A stretch of DNA of 64,000 nucleotides from NCBI GenBank assembly GCA_017590115.1, contig JAGGNK010008337.1, forward strand, positions 434,001 through 498,000, read 5' to 3'. This stretch comes from Montifringilla adamsi (Eukaryota; Chordata; Aves; Passeriformes; Passeridae). Position 1 is the stretch's first letter. Each line of letters opens with the position of its first letter. The translations under genes and the position numbers were made by a program. The notes beneath the pieces were generated by a model, which was given only the letters and a program-made list of their open reading frames with translations, was not told the DNA's origin and ran no database searches. Shown piece by piece: positions 43,849 through 56,400 of the stretch.

Positions 43849-46800
43849 GAAAGAAGAAAATTTTAGAAGAAAAATCATATTCATATTGATATCAGTAAAA
43901 AGCTCTTAACTTGTTTGAGAACATGAAGAGACCTAACTTCTTACTTGGGTTTTTAATAACAATTGAGGTTTAGCTTTTCAAAGCTTTCTGGGGGGTTTAG
44001 ATGCCCAGTTCCCATTAAAATTAATTTTATTTAATTAATTTTAAGGGAAACAGGAACCTCACCCCTCGAGGGCCTAGAAAATCCTGGGCTAAATTATTCA
44101 AGCTGGAATAGTTCAAGTATTGAACTTGTGCTCTTTGTTTAATTATGGCATGACACTGGGCTTTGAGAAGGAGAGGTGCCGTGTCAGTATGGTGAGACTC
44201 ATCTGCCTTTTTGCTGTCAGTTCTCATTCTCCTCAGCTGGATGGGCCTCTCTGCTGGCACCAGGGGAGTTATTGATCCAAGGATATATTTCGAGGATCAG
44301 AGTTACCTGGCACTGCCCTCTAGAAGGGTCACACACTGTGTAAGCAACAGATTGGGAAACCAAGAAGGAAACCTGGGAGAGGGACAGCACAAGTTCAGCC
44401 AGGTAAACTTCTGTGCTGAGAACCAGAAAAGCAAGGTGTGATTGTCTTAATGCATGTTGTAATTTACGCTTCAGCAGAAGCTTTGGTTGGTGTCCGTAGG
44501 CACAGATTGTAATTCTCATCAGAAATGTGAGTCTGCGGTAGAAGGGGACACCCCTCCCTGTTCTCCTGCTCCTCGGCTGGGCAACACTTGCTCTCGCTCT
44601 GGGGAGCAGCTGTGGGAGTGTGAGCTGGCTTTGATGCTGGTTCATGCAGCGTGATGGGATTTGCTGCACCTCTGCCACAGGCTCCCGGTTCCTGATTCCG
44701 AGCACTGCAGAGCCCCTTGTCAGTTAAAAGATGGCTGGACCCACACGTGCGTTGTGACACTGGGGGAACATGAGAGGTGTCTGACCTTTCTTCCTTTGAT
44801 TTTCCTGCTAGTGCTTCTCTAACCTGGTCTGTCCAGTAGCAAAAGCCAGGTTCACACTGCATGGGTCAGTCCTAGATCTGGTACCACTGGGGGCTCTCAG
44901 TGGAAACAATTCTCCTTGCCCAGATGCACATTCTCTAAAGCCATTTATGTAACAGGTCCTTTTGAACTGTCTTTACCTGTTTTCTGTTCTGCCCAAATAA
45001 ATGAGTGCTAATTGAAGAGTATATTTGACACAACTCAAAGACTTCCATTTAACTACAGCCCTCTCTAGAATCCTGACATTATTTATCCTACTTCTGGATT
45101 TGTGTTTGATGCTTGGGCTATTGCTGAATAGGAAAGGGAGCCACAACTCATTTATCTTCCATTAAAGGAAACCTCATTAGTGTAAAAAACCCCATGTCAT
45201 ATTTGTAGCCCAGAAGTCTAGACAGCTGGCTGCTGGTCCTAAAACCACTTGCTAGTTGTTAATGTCGTGGGCTGGATTGTTAACTGGTTTGAATCAACAT
45301 AGTTATGCTGGCTTTGTGGAGCAATGACAATTTATACCTGTCGAAGATCTGGGCCCACAGGCAAGGAAATAGATTCATGAGTCTAACCACAATTACTGAG
45401 GCATAAATATTATAGTGGAATTAACTTAATGGGGTCACGCTGGATTTGTTTTGGTATAACTGCTATTAAAATGTGGCCCAGAATGAATCACTGCCGGTAG
45501 GAAATCAGATGGCAATCGAGAGGTTAATTTAATGTCTGTTTCCATAGATCTTCCCTATTCCAACGTTCTGTGCTGTATTAAAGGTTCTAGGGAAGACAGT
45601 TTGTTGGCATATACTGCCATGAACCTACGCAAATTCACGCCTACGAGAGATAATGCCTTTTGTCTTCCATTTAGAGAAGCCCTTCAAGGTCAGAGTTTGA
45701 ACATCTTTTGACAGTTTGTTGCAATATTATTTTAATAAACTGCACCTATATGTTTATGTATGATATATGATATATACCTAAGAGAATTGGTGCTGTCTGG
45801 AGGCAGAATACACATCAGAAATACATTCCATTGTGATTTCCTTCATTTTTTTTCCCCTCTGGAAAAAGCTGCAACCCTTTTTCTATCTTGATATCTGAGA
45901 GCATCACTTTCATTTCAAGGCAGTGACCATAAATCTTCTTCCAGATCTTACAGCAAACAAATGTCCTATCTTAAGGCACAAACAAGAATAGATTTTTACC
46001 TGTACCATTATGCTTGTGAATTACTCTTGAAGGTAACTGAGGGAACATAAGCTAGTCCTGTTAGTTTTATCATAGCATTGTGGCCATTTGCCAGTGGGTC
46101 TTTGCCAGGATCTCCTGTAACATCCTGGCAGTTCCCATCCTGTGACTGATCTGGGGAAGTGGCTGGGGCAGGGAAGCGGTAGCAAGGGTATCCCTCAGCT
46201 GCTCCTGTGGTGTCTTGAGCAAAAACAGCTGCAAAAGCATCTTACAAGGCATTGGTAGCAAGGCCAGCACAGAACAAGTGTGGTGTTGCTTCACCTTTGC
46301 TTCCCCATCTGTGATTTATAACAAATACTCCTTCGCTGATGTCCAGGATCTGGGGCCTGTGCTTGAATGTCAGTTAAATGCCTGTGGATCTTGGAACTTG
46401 CTCCTTTGCCTGGTGTATTGCGCAGCGAAGCAATTTTCCCCATGGGCAATTTTAATTAGAAAAAAAAAGGAAGAAAACACAAAGGACATCTTAAGAACAC
46501 ATTGCAATCATAATTGCATACAAGAGGGTTTAATTTGAGACTCAGCAGATGAACTATTTCCAATGCTAGGCTGTCATCCCATTTTCCATAAAGGAGAATC
46601 ATACTGGAGCGTAGACTGTGGGACAGCCTTTTCAGAGATCCTGGGCTCTGACCTAGCTGTGCTCAGAAGGCACTGCTGGGCACAGGTACCCGTGGAAGAA
46701 AGCTGGAGGGGAGAGCTGTGAGCCCACGTGTAGCTGTGCTAAAAATAACAGTAGGCAAAGGCACAACCTGCTTTGTGTGGGCTCATTTGTCTTTTGTCTT

Positions 46801-49362
46801 TTGTTCTGTGCTACGATTTCAGCATAATTAATACCATCTTCCTTGTGAAAACTGGAGTAGTTGTTAGTCTCCTTTTATTTTGCTAATTAGCCATAACACA
46901 CAAAACTGCCAAACCCACAGCTCCTGCAAAAGCAGTGGAGGTCAGCTCACATGTGTGCCAGTGCTTTTGTTTGTGGGATTGCCCAGTTATTTCCAAGTTT
47001 TACCTCCTTTGTAAGCTTGATGTAAAGTAAGAGCTGCTGGGTAGATTAATCTGCTCCCCATGTTACCCAGCATTGCTGTGTGTGCATTCATGGTGCAAAG
47101 AGAAAATTCGAATTACACTGACATTTTCTTTGTCTCTTATCAAAGTTGTAGCTATTCCTCTGTCTTGGATGAAAAATTACTGGGCTGCTACTGTTGTTAT
47201 TGGAAAAGTTTCTCCCCTCCACCTCATTTGGAATACAAGAACAAAATTCTTCTGTAATAAACTGCATGAGGACATCATCACACAAAAAAATGTCCTTGAA
47301 GGTCCAAATTTTTAATCCTGCTGCTATGTCCAGGTGATGGGAGTTTCCTATGGATGAACAAAGTTACCAGCCTGGGACCTTTTCTGTGTTAGCACTTCAG
47401 GTTACCTTCATATCTCCAGTTTGTACTATTAATTTAATTTCTACTGGCTGCTTTTAACCAAAATGCATCCAAATATTAACATTTTCTAAGTTAGCGTGTT
47501 TTAAAGAAGCAGAGGAATTGTCATTGCTCAATAATCCTTTGCAGCATTTATTTTTTCATATAAAATATGAGCATTTTAGTGTAAAGAGTTATATACATAT
47601 TTATATTTAAATTACTAATTATGGGAACTTGACTCAAGACCAGATTTTTAAAAATGTAAGCATTATGGATGCACATGTGGTCTGGGAAAGACTTTCTTAG
47701 TGATGGAAAAAAACCCAGCGAGGAAAATCTAAACTCCTGGCTCCTTCCTGTGGGCTCCCCGGGGAGAGAGCTGTGTTCAACTTGTTTGGGTGACAATACC
47801 TGACCCAAAAAATGATAACTCTTGATATTGCAGAGGGGCTACTCAGGTTCCCATTCTTCAGAGGACACTGGAGGAGTCTCTAGTTTTTATGGGAGTGCCA
47901 TTCTCTGTGGGACAGGGAGCTCTTGTGAAGCTCCAGATCTCTGTGGGTTATGACAGACTCTACTGTGCAGCCAGCTGTGCTAAACCTTTGGGCAGGAGCA
48001 GCTATCCAGGCTGGCTTTGTTGTACAAATACCTGGCATTGGGAAATTACCTTGGCTTACAGCCTTTTATGATCCCAGACACTTCTGCTCACTGATACCAG
48101 AAAATCAGCTCTGCTTTGCACTATTTGGGTTGAATTGGCTCAGAAAGGTTTTTCCATGTAAGGTCTGTTTAACTTCAAAACAAGCAATTTTGTAAGGAAA
48201 CCTAGAAATAGAGCTTCAGGCAAGTGCAGAGATTAGATCTTCTGCCTGCCGCCCACTGGAAAGATCAATGTCATGTTTTCTGTATATTTAACACCTAATA
48301 ATCTTAAGTGACTTGTGCAGTCAGCTGCAAAGAGATCACATGGCAGTGTTAGCAAATGATTTCCTTAATCTGATAATCTGCTGAGACGTGCGTGAGCTGC
48401 ACACATTGCACTAATTACACAGGGTTCAAAGTCATCGTTAGTGTATTTTGCCCAGTAGTGTAAGTCCTTTATCGCTAAAATGAAATAAAAAAAAATTAGC
48501 AATTATTACACCTACATACTGTTAAAATGGAGAAAACTTAATTAAACATTTAGCATAGTACAAGGTTACAATATTTTCAGGGTTGGTAACATTATTTGGC
48601 TGTTTTCCTTGAGAAACCCACACTGTATAGTCATAAGCTAAATTTACTGAACCACTTAAGGCATGACCACAGCCAATTTAAAGAGGCTTCAAGACCTTCC
48701 GAGTCTTTTCTGGAGGTATTGACTAACTGCATCTGTGGCTGTACAACAAGCATTTCAGGCTTCGCTCTCCAGAAGGGTTTAATACTGAGCTCCCTGGACT
48801 CCAGAGAGATGAGTGTGTCCAGTCTCAGCTCCTTGGCTCACTCAGATTGTCCTTCCTGCTACAGAGTGAATCAGTCAGAAAACTTCTGAATACAGGGGTT
48901 TAGCAATTGTAGAATTCCAAAATAATAATTAAAAAACCCAGCAAAATTCAGGATTAAAATAAAAATAAACCTCCCTAGCAAATCTGTGGAAATAGAGCAG
49001 TTAGAGAACAGAAACATACGTTCCCAGGCACCACTAACATTTCTGCTACTCTGCCTGTGAATTACATTGCAAGACACACCTGGGTATTAACATACTTTCT
49101 TTGACAATATTTGTGATTTATTACAACCGTATAATCCACTGCTGAAACAAAACACATTATTTAGACAGGTGCCATATCTGTTTCAACACAAGTAATTTCT
49201 GGTTTTCTGTATTTGGTAGTTTTCTACTACCATTATTTTTTGAAGACAACAAAATGTTCCCTGTGATATTTTTCTTGTCAAGACAAATCGATGTGACAAA
49301 ATTTGGTTAATTTTTTTTTTTCCCTAAAAGGGAGGATGTGGAGGGAAAGCAATGAGACATAC

Positions 49363-49384
49363 AAAAAAAAAAAAAAAAAAAAAA
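49363..49384. repeat. Poly(A) tract of 22 nt
   Basis: An unbroken A run in SNAP25 intron 4. It lies about 55 bp before the ancient CR1-like fragment and may be unrelated. Confidence 0.9.
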
Positions 49385-49440
49385 GCAAATAGAAGAAAAT
49401 ACTTTCCATTTAGGTCCTCCTATTACTTTTCATTCATTAT

Positions 49441-49505
49441 AGTGTCAGAGAGACAGGGACATTAAAACTGGAAAGGCCCTGTCGGGTTCTGCAGTCCATT
49501 TCCCA
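49441..49505 (-). mobile_element. Possible ancient CR1/L3-like 3' fragment
   Basis: The plus strand reads CAGAGAGACAGGGACATTAA then ACTGGAAAGGCCCTGTCGGG. This resembles the 3' end of old amniote CR1/L3 elements (ATAGGGACATTAAGACTGGAAGGG-type sequence from memory), here in minus orientation. It is short and diverged, so the call is tentative. Confidence 0.45.
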
Positions 49506-50386
49506 AGAATTCCGTACCTGGCTTATTATCATTGTCTGGGTTTGATGAGTAACACAGCATTACCTCTGCAGAAATAATAATAATTTTGTGTCCTGCCACA
49601 TAGTAAATAATAACAAGGGCTTTTGGGGGGCTGGTCTGATAGAGAGTAGCAGAAATTTCTGCTCTGTTGATTTATTGGAGACACCATTTTTCCTGGGGCT
49701 GTGGGTCTACAGCAAATGAAGACTTATTAGTTTTATTAAGAGGGAGAGAAGGCTACCTTTTCTTTCAATATTATGAAGCACAAAAATGTAATTTCCTGGA
49801 ATGTATTGAATATATCAGGCTCTGTCTTTGTCATTGTCATCCGCAGACAGGTAGTGTAAGTCTGAAACCTCCTATATGGACAATTGTAATGAGCTGATTG
49901 TGGAATACCTTTTAATGTTTACATTTTGTCATTCTCACTGCCTCGCTACTGCACAAAAAGTAACCGAATCTTACACAAACTAATCACATTTACCTTCTCT
50001 TGGGATGCATTTGTTGCATGTCTTTCACTTGTGATTTAAGTGGGAAAATAACTTAGCACCTGCATAAATAATGCTGGATTTTATACTTATAGAAGTAAAT
50101 CTTCTAGTCACGTAGCTGGATCTTGACCCAAAGCTTGCTGAAATCAAATGGTGATTTGGTTGAGTTCAGCCTGCAGCTCTCTTTGACATTAATCAAAAGA
50201 AGTACAGACTCTTAGGCAGCTGTTGTACATTTTTCTCTGCTGGAGAAAAAAGCTAAAGGCAAAGAGGTTTTGGGGTTCTCATGCACAACCACACGTATTT
50301 TCTGTCCCTTGTTTCCAGGGCTGCACACGGTCAGTAAAGCACTTTGAGAAGGGTTATACTTCCTTACTGAAGCAATCTGAACTTAC

Positions 50387-50435
50387 CTCCTTGCTCATCC
50401 AACATAACCAAAGTCCTGATACCAGCATCTTTACT
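50387..50435 (-). CDS. SNAP25: SNAP25 exon 4 (residues 39-55)
   Basis: This 49-nt exon has acceptor GATGTAG and donor GTAAGTTC. It encodes SKDAGIRTLVMLDEQG and leaves one G that starts Glu55 in exon 5. It forms the middle of the first SNARE helix and carries the ionic zero-layer glutamine Gln53. The phase-1 end fits both exon 5 alternatives. The polypyrimidine tract upstream of this exon is displaced (see the 50,462-50,501 entry). Confidence 0.97.
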
Positions 50436-53400
50436 CTACATCCCAATAGTGGTAGCAAGGTAAGGAGAGAGAGGGGGAGAAGAGAGAGAGAGAAAGAGAG
50501 ATCAGTGAGGGAACACTCAGTCCTTGGTATGGGACATAGGAAGACACAAGAAAAACAGTGAAAAGAATGACAAGGGGCTGATGGCACAGTCCAAAGGCCT
50601 TATGTGCCTGGACACTCTGTGAGGAACTAGGTACTCTCCATTTTACCATCAGTCCTTCTGGATTCACTGGGATACCGAACTTCTGCAGAAAGCACAAAGC
50701 CATGGACCTTGAGATTAAAACAATCACTTTACACAAGAGTAATTTCTAAAAAAAGAAGGTTAATCTCAAAGTCCAGTGAAGCAGGAGAAGGGAGGATGGG
50801 GGTGTTGATATTGTAGGTGGATATGAATCTCACAGGAGAAATTCCCAGGGAAAACAGGTGTGACACAAACATGTTTGGGAAGGTGGCACAGTGGTTTGTG
50901 CACAGCTCTTGCTGCTGACAGAAGTCAGAAAGCTTACCTACTTAGGAAATCCAGTTTAAAGCAGGCTAATATTTAATAGGATTAAGCCATATTTTTTGGC
51001 TCAGTGATCTAATAGATATGGGTTTGAGCCAAGTTTTAATACAGTCAACAGACACCTTTAGCATTAATGGACTTTGAATTGAGCTTGAAGGTAGGATTTT
51101 CAAAACACCTACACAGTGAATCTGCCTCTGCTCCCACAGCTTAGTGAGATTCTTACCACTGCCTTTGCAGGGTTGGAGCAAAGCTGAGCCATCCACAGCT
51201 CCCACCTGCCTAAGCCAGGGGTAGGGCACCTTTCACAAGTACAATTTTTATTGTGTGTTATCACCACTCTGGGATGCGATCAGGTGTCTCTGGTTCCTGG
51301 GTGCTGTGGTACTCAACTATATCGCACATCAAACTATCTCCTTTTTAATTACAAAGGGGAAACCAGCTCCATTGTGCTTGGAGCAGTGATAACATCTGTG
51401 AATAATTAATGGCCTGAATGATCTCCCGACTGTTGCATGTCAATAAACAGATGAAGTAAGTCTTCTGTGGCCTGACAGCTTGCAAGCAGAGCTACCTGGA
51501 CATGTGCAGCAGTAATTTACTTGTTGCCATGAACAGAAAGCGATGCATGCTCCTGTGAAACAGATAAGGGGGTGGTGGTGTCAATTTTGCAGAGAGCAGG
51601 GAGATGCCCACGGTTGCACAGCTACATCAGGAACAGAAAACTAAACTCCTCACCGACCCTCTTGGTTTTCAAGCCACCACTCCTGGAGGCAAATCAAGGA
51701 CCCCGTGTTATCCTTCCTGCCAGCTGCCCTTCTCACTGCTCATCAGTTTTTGTGGGTGCAGTGAAGTGTCTCTGGCCATCAGCTGCCCTGTCCACGCTCG
51801 CAGGGCACTCCCAGGCTCCCACAGCCCACGCTGGCTCAGCCACAAGCCCAACCCTGCCATGCTCAGGGCTGTTTGCCTGGTGCAGCTGGTGCTTCTCTGC
51901 TGTGCTTCCAGAGGATCCTGCTCGGCTCAAGAGGGACACAAGGTTGTGCTCTTCTCTGCCTCTCCCTGCACTCCCATTCATGTCTGTAATGTCTACATCA
52001 CTGCAGAAACGGGGAAAAGCATCAGATGTGTGCAGGCTGGTTTTCTGTCTCTTTGTAGAAAGTCCCTGTGTGAGTTACCAGATGGACAGAAAAGGCCTCC
52101 TGCCGCCCCCCTCCCGTCTGCTTCACCCTGCTGCCCTCAGGTCAGCCATCTAGCAGGCACACACTGCTGCTCTCTCTCTCTTCAAGTTCACACTGCATTT
52201 ACTTGAATCCCAGCCAGCTTTCATTTTTGCAGCCTTTAGAAACTTAGGGTCCAAGGGTTATCTTAGGTTTGCCAGTTTAGAATAAAGAAACCACTTTTAA
52301 TTATCTTATGTTTTCTGTGGGGCACTAAGCACCTTGTGTCTGCTAAGCACTGCCTGTACAACAGTTTTTTATTGATCTTTTTATACTCTTGGTAACCAGG
52401 GAAGTTTCCCCCCCCCTAGATTTGTATGGAAACTCATGCAAACACAAGAAGGCTGCTTGGGTCCTGAGTCACCTTGTGTTTCAACAAATAGGGTGCAGTC
52501 TGACATGGGACCCTTCCAAATATTGAGCTCCAAAACCTTTTGCTGAATCAAACATAGTTGGGCTGAGAAATATTTACTGCTCTTTAACCCTCTGACCTTA
52601 TTTTCCTGCTGCTTAGTTTAACATCTAAGCAAACCACCTTTATAGAGCTAAGATGTCCAGTGACCTGAACAAGACATGTGCTGGGAGATGAGCTCAGGGA
52701 CTAGACCCTATGGTTTATATTTCACATCAAATCCTTGCACAGAGCAAAAGAGGTGAAATTTTCTGTTGTTTACCTGATCAGTGCCATTTAATTTTATCAG
52801 GCAATACTGCATCTCTTACAAACAGCCTGCCACAGCATTAACACAAATGTGAAAATATTAAAGGGTGTGCAATGAATAAACTTGTCTGCATCTGTGCTCT
52901 AATCGAAAGCATATTGAAGCTAATAAAGAGGTGGTGACTGAAAAGGATGAGATGTGATTCAGACATCAAGTGACAATCTCCTTCTGTTCCAAATTTCTAT
53001 TAAGCATTAATCTTCAGCTTTTCCACAAAAAGAATTAAATGTGTAAAGTCAATCAAAAAATAAATCATGTTTGTGCATTTAAAATAGGCCCAGACTTTTC
53101 TAAAAGCTCAGTATTTCAATTATGACTGATATTTTAGATAACACAGACCCAAACCTGTCTGTAAGACAGAACTATTCCAAAAATATGTTCATCATCCAGA
53201 TGTCTGAGCAGGAGAGAAACACTCGGTGACTGACCCCCAGTGACAACAGACTGAGGCATCTCTGGAAAGTGCAAAACCTCAGTTAAAGAAACATAGGGGA
53301 AGAAATGTGCCCAACAAGAGTGTTTGGGGGGCAAACAGAGACACGTTGGCATTTCCTGCACTGGCAGCATCACAGAAACTCCCCTTGGTCTCAGTGGAGC

Positions 53401-56400
53401 AGGTGCCACCCGAGCCGACTGCTGGGACAATGTGTAGCAGGAGGTGATGCAAGCTCTGCTGTGAAGTGCCAGTCCAGAAGGACAGGTTTCACAGCCTCTG
53501 CCCCTGAATCCTTGGTTACAGACTCGCATCACCATGGGCCCACTGACTGTGCTTGGCTCTGTCTGGTCCTGAGGGCTCAGGAAGGATTCCCACACACATC
53601 CAGCGCTCATAAATATCAGTGATATCCTGTGTGGGAAGCCATGAATTCGTAGAACTAGCAGGGTCCATCATGTTATGAAATTGTGTGCTAAATTCCCACC
53701 TTCGCCAGGATTACAGTATTTCTCCCCTCCTGTGCAATGGAGGAATCTCTTCAGACCCTCCAGTCCTTGTACAGGCAATCCTGTATTACTTTAGCAAAAC
53801 AAGGGTTCTCAAAAAAGTGAAATGCTTAGGGTAGGTCAGACCAGAGAGATTAAAAATACATCTTTCACAGGACCCTACAGAGTTCGCATTTTCATCCAGC
53901 TCTTTAATGTGTAACACCCATCTCTTTTGAGAACAACTTCTGACTCTCCTTGTCTTCTCATTGCACTTGAGAGGAGAATTTGGACTGCTGGATTTTGCCA
54001 TGGCACAGACAACCTCTCACTTTCTTGTTCCTTATAAGAAAATGGCACAGCAAGAATTGCTTATATTGAGGCATTAAACTGGCGGCCCTCGAGTTCCTCT
54101 GTTTATCCATAATGCAAGTATCCTGCAGATGGTAAAATATATAATATATGAAATAATTTTGCATATGAGATGACCCTTCAGGGCAGGAGGCCAACACTTC
54201 CAACTTAAAAATGTATCACATTAGGTGAAACAGACCCCATACATTTCAGGAAAGTTTATGTCCTTCAATCTTTCAGCTAGGCTCAAATGCTTGAATAAAA
54301 GCAGATGAACAAGCAGTTTGGGTTCTGCATCATTTATATGAAGCACATGCCCAGGTTCTCCATTTGGCCACTGGCAAAGCTATTAATCAAAGAACAAGAA
54401 TATATGATTTTAGACCTCAGAGCTTAATGCAACCCATAGATACTTTAGTTTGTCAGCGCTTCAGTGAAGCCCGTTTAACAGCATTACTGGGCAACCTTTT
54501 GGAGGCTTTAACAGACATTATCCTTAGACTTCTGTAATAGCTTTTAAAAACTTTTTGGTTGCTTTTGCTTTGCGTTTTTTGTTTGTTTGTTTGATTGGGG
54601 TTTTTTGTGAGTTTTTCACTCAAAGCAAGTCAGCAACAAAACGTTCACTAAAATTTGCCCAGCACTTTGGAGGGGAATTGCATTGCTGTATCATTTCTTG
54701 TTATTGCTGTTACAGAACTTAATTTCCCAAGATGAAAATAAAAGTGGGAAGACAATTGGAATGACTTCTCAAAGGGCTCATCAGTCCCTCCAGGAACACA
54801 ATGTGTTGGGTCCTATCCTACCAAAAGCAGCTACTCGAATTTTGGTTTAGCCTGAGTGAAGATTTTCCTAACACAAAAAGGGGATGATGTATCAGATAGA
54901 GAATCCAAATTCTGGAAATCACTTTCCCTACCTTTCAGGAGGTATCCTGAAAAACACATATACACTGTCAGTTATGTGAAGAACACATAAACTTCCACTT
55001 CGATGAAGAATTTTGCTTTAATCCAGGATTAGAGAGTTTGTTTTGAATAAATTAATACAGACAATTATATACCAGGACAGGCTGACATTGCTAGCAGTTC
55101 CCAAAGACACTAAAGAGAACTGTCAACACCCTAAAGACAAAAATGTGGTCAAAGAAACATTTTGTAGTCATCCGTAGCAATGAATTTGCTCAGCTCCTGC
55201 TCCAGGTTCCCTGTCACCCTGTTAACGCTCCAATGTCTCCCTGATTAAAGAGCCACACACTGCTGCTCTGCCTGGTAAAGCACATCCCCAGCCCACGTGA
55301 ATCTGCTATTCCCCTGGCTAGCACACACAAAGGGGTCCTGCACTGGAGGAAGAGAGGCCAGAATTATGGATCACATTCCCTCATGCCAGATATGTGGAAT
55401 TACACCGGTTAAAATACTTTTCTGAGGAGAACGGTTCCAATAGTTCAGTATTTCCAATAGATCTAATGATATCAAAGGTGAATTTCAAGTCAGCTTTGAC
55501 AAGGTTTGGGCCAAACTCTAAATTAATAGAGCAATTTTTCTTCTATTTTTTCATACTGAGGAGCATTTGGCTGTGATAATAAATGTCAGGGTATACTCAC
55601 AGCTGGTAAATTGGAATTCTGTGTTCAGTATCCTGCAGCACCAGTTATCAAACATTTATAGCTCAGCATTTCACCTTTGATACTTCACTCTCACCTCACC
55701 TGAGAGAAGATAGTCCTGTCTGGATTTAAATGTACAAAACAGCCCTTTTATCTGTACATTCCTAAGTGCTTTCCTCCGAGCTTTTACCACTACTGATCTT
55801 GTCATGTTTTCCTTGCTGCTTCATAGCTACAAAACATCCTTTTTTCCCTATACTACCATAACTGGTTTTCCTTAAAGACCATGGTGGTGGCATTGGGAGA
55901 TGGGAGCAAACTCCCAGCTTTTCTCCCTGCGTGTGATATTCTGCATTGCATGATGTTACCTCGGAGCAAAGAAGCTTGAACATGAAAAGAAGGTCAGATA
56001 CAAACTGTATTTAGTCTCACTTGTTCTGCCTCACTTCATTTTTATTTTATGTTTTAGCCCAAACATTGCACAGTATCATCATAAAATACAGGTATTTATA
56101 GCACTGAGTGGCTCAAAAGAGCACTGGTCAGTGCAGATTAACTGCACTGCCTGGGCACAATGAGCACCATGGAGCAATCTGGGTTTTGGAATCTGCCATT
56201 CCAGTACGGAGCTGCTCTGGGGCAAAGCCGTGCCTGCTTTTGTAACACTTCTTGCCTCTCTTGTTTTGCCAGGACTGGAAACATCAGCTTCTTGCAAAGC
56301 TGGCTTATAAAACCAAGAAGCAATAACCTCCTTGGTTTTCCTTGCCCATGTTTCCTGGCAACAGCATCAGGGCTTAGTCTCCAAACTCTGGATAGTCTTC

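Larger units (their letters stand above)
42403..50386 (-). other. SNAP25: SNAP25 intron 4
   Basis: A 7,984-nt GT-AG intron. It contains an A-rich tract at 43,833-43,848, an AT palindrome-like stretch near 44,016-44,045, a 22-A run and an ancient CR1-like fragment near 49,440-49,505. Open frames such as 44,217-44,705 on the minus strand show no recognisable domain. Confidence 0.88.

Noticed and set aside
44217..44862. Minus-strand open frames of 162 and 132 codons in SNAP25 intron 4
   Set aside because: They overlap each other in different frames, lie inside an intron and have no recognisable domains.
51572..52206. Two overlapping plus-strand open frames of about 193 and 200 codons
   Set aside because: They overlap in different frames within a GC-richer intronic patch and show no recognisable domain. 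A minus-strand frame overlaps too. This is the pattern of a composition effect, not of a gene.
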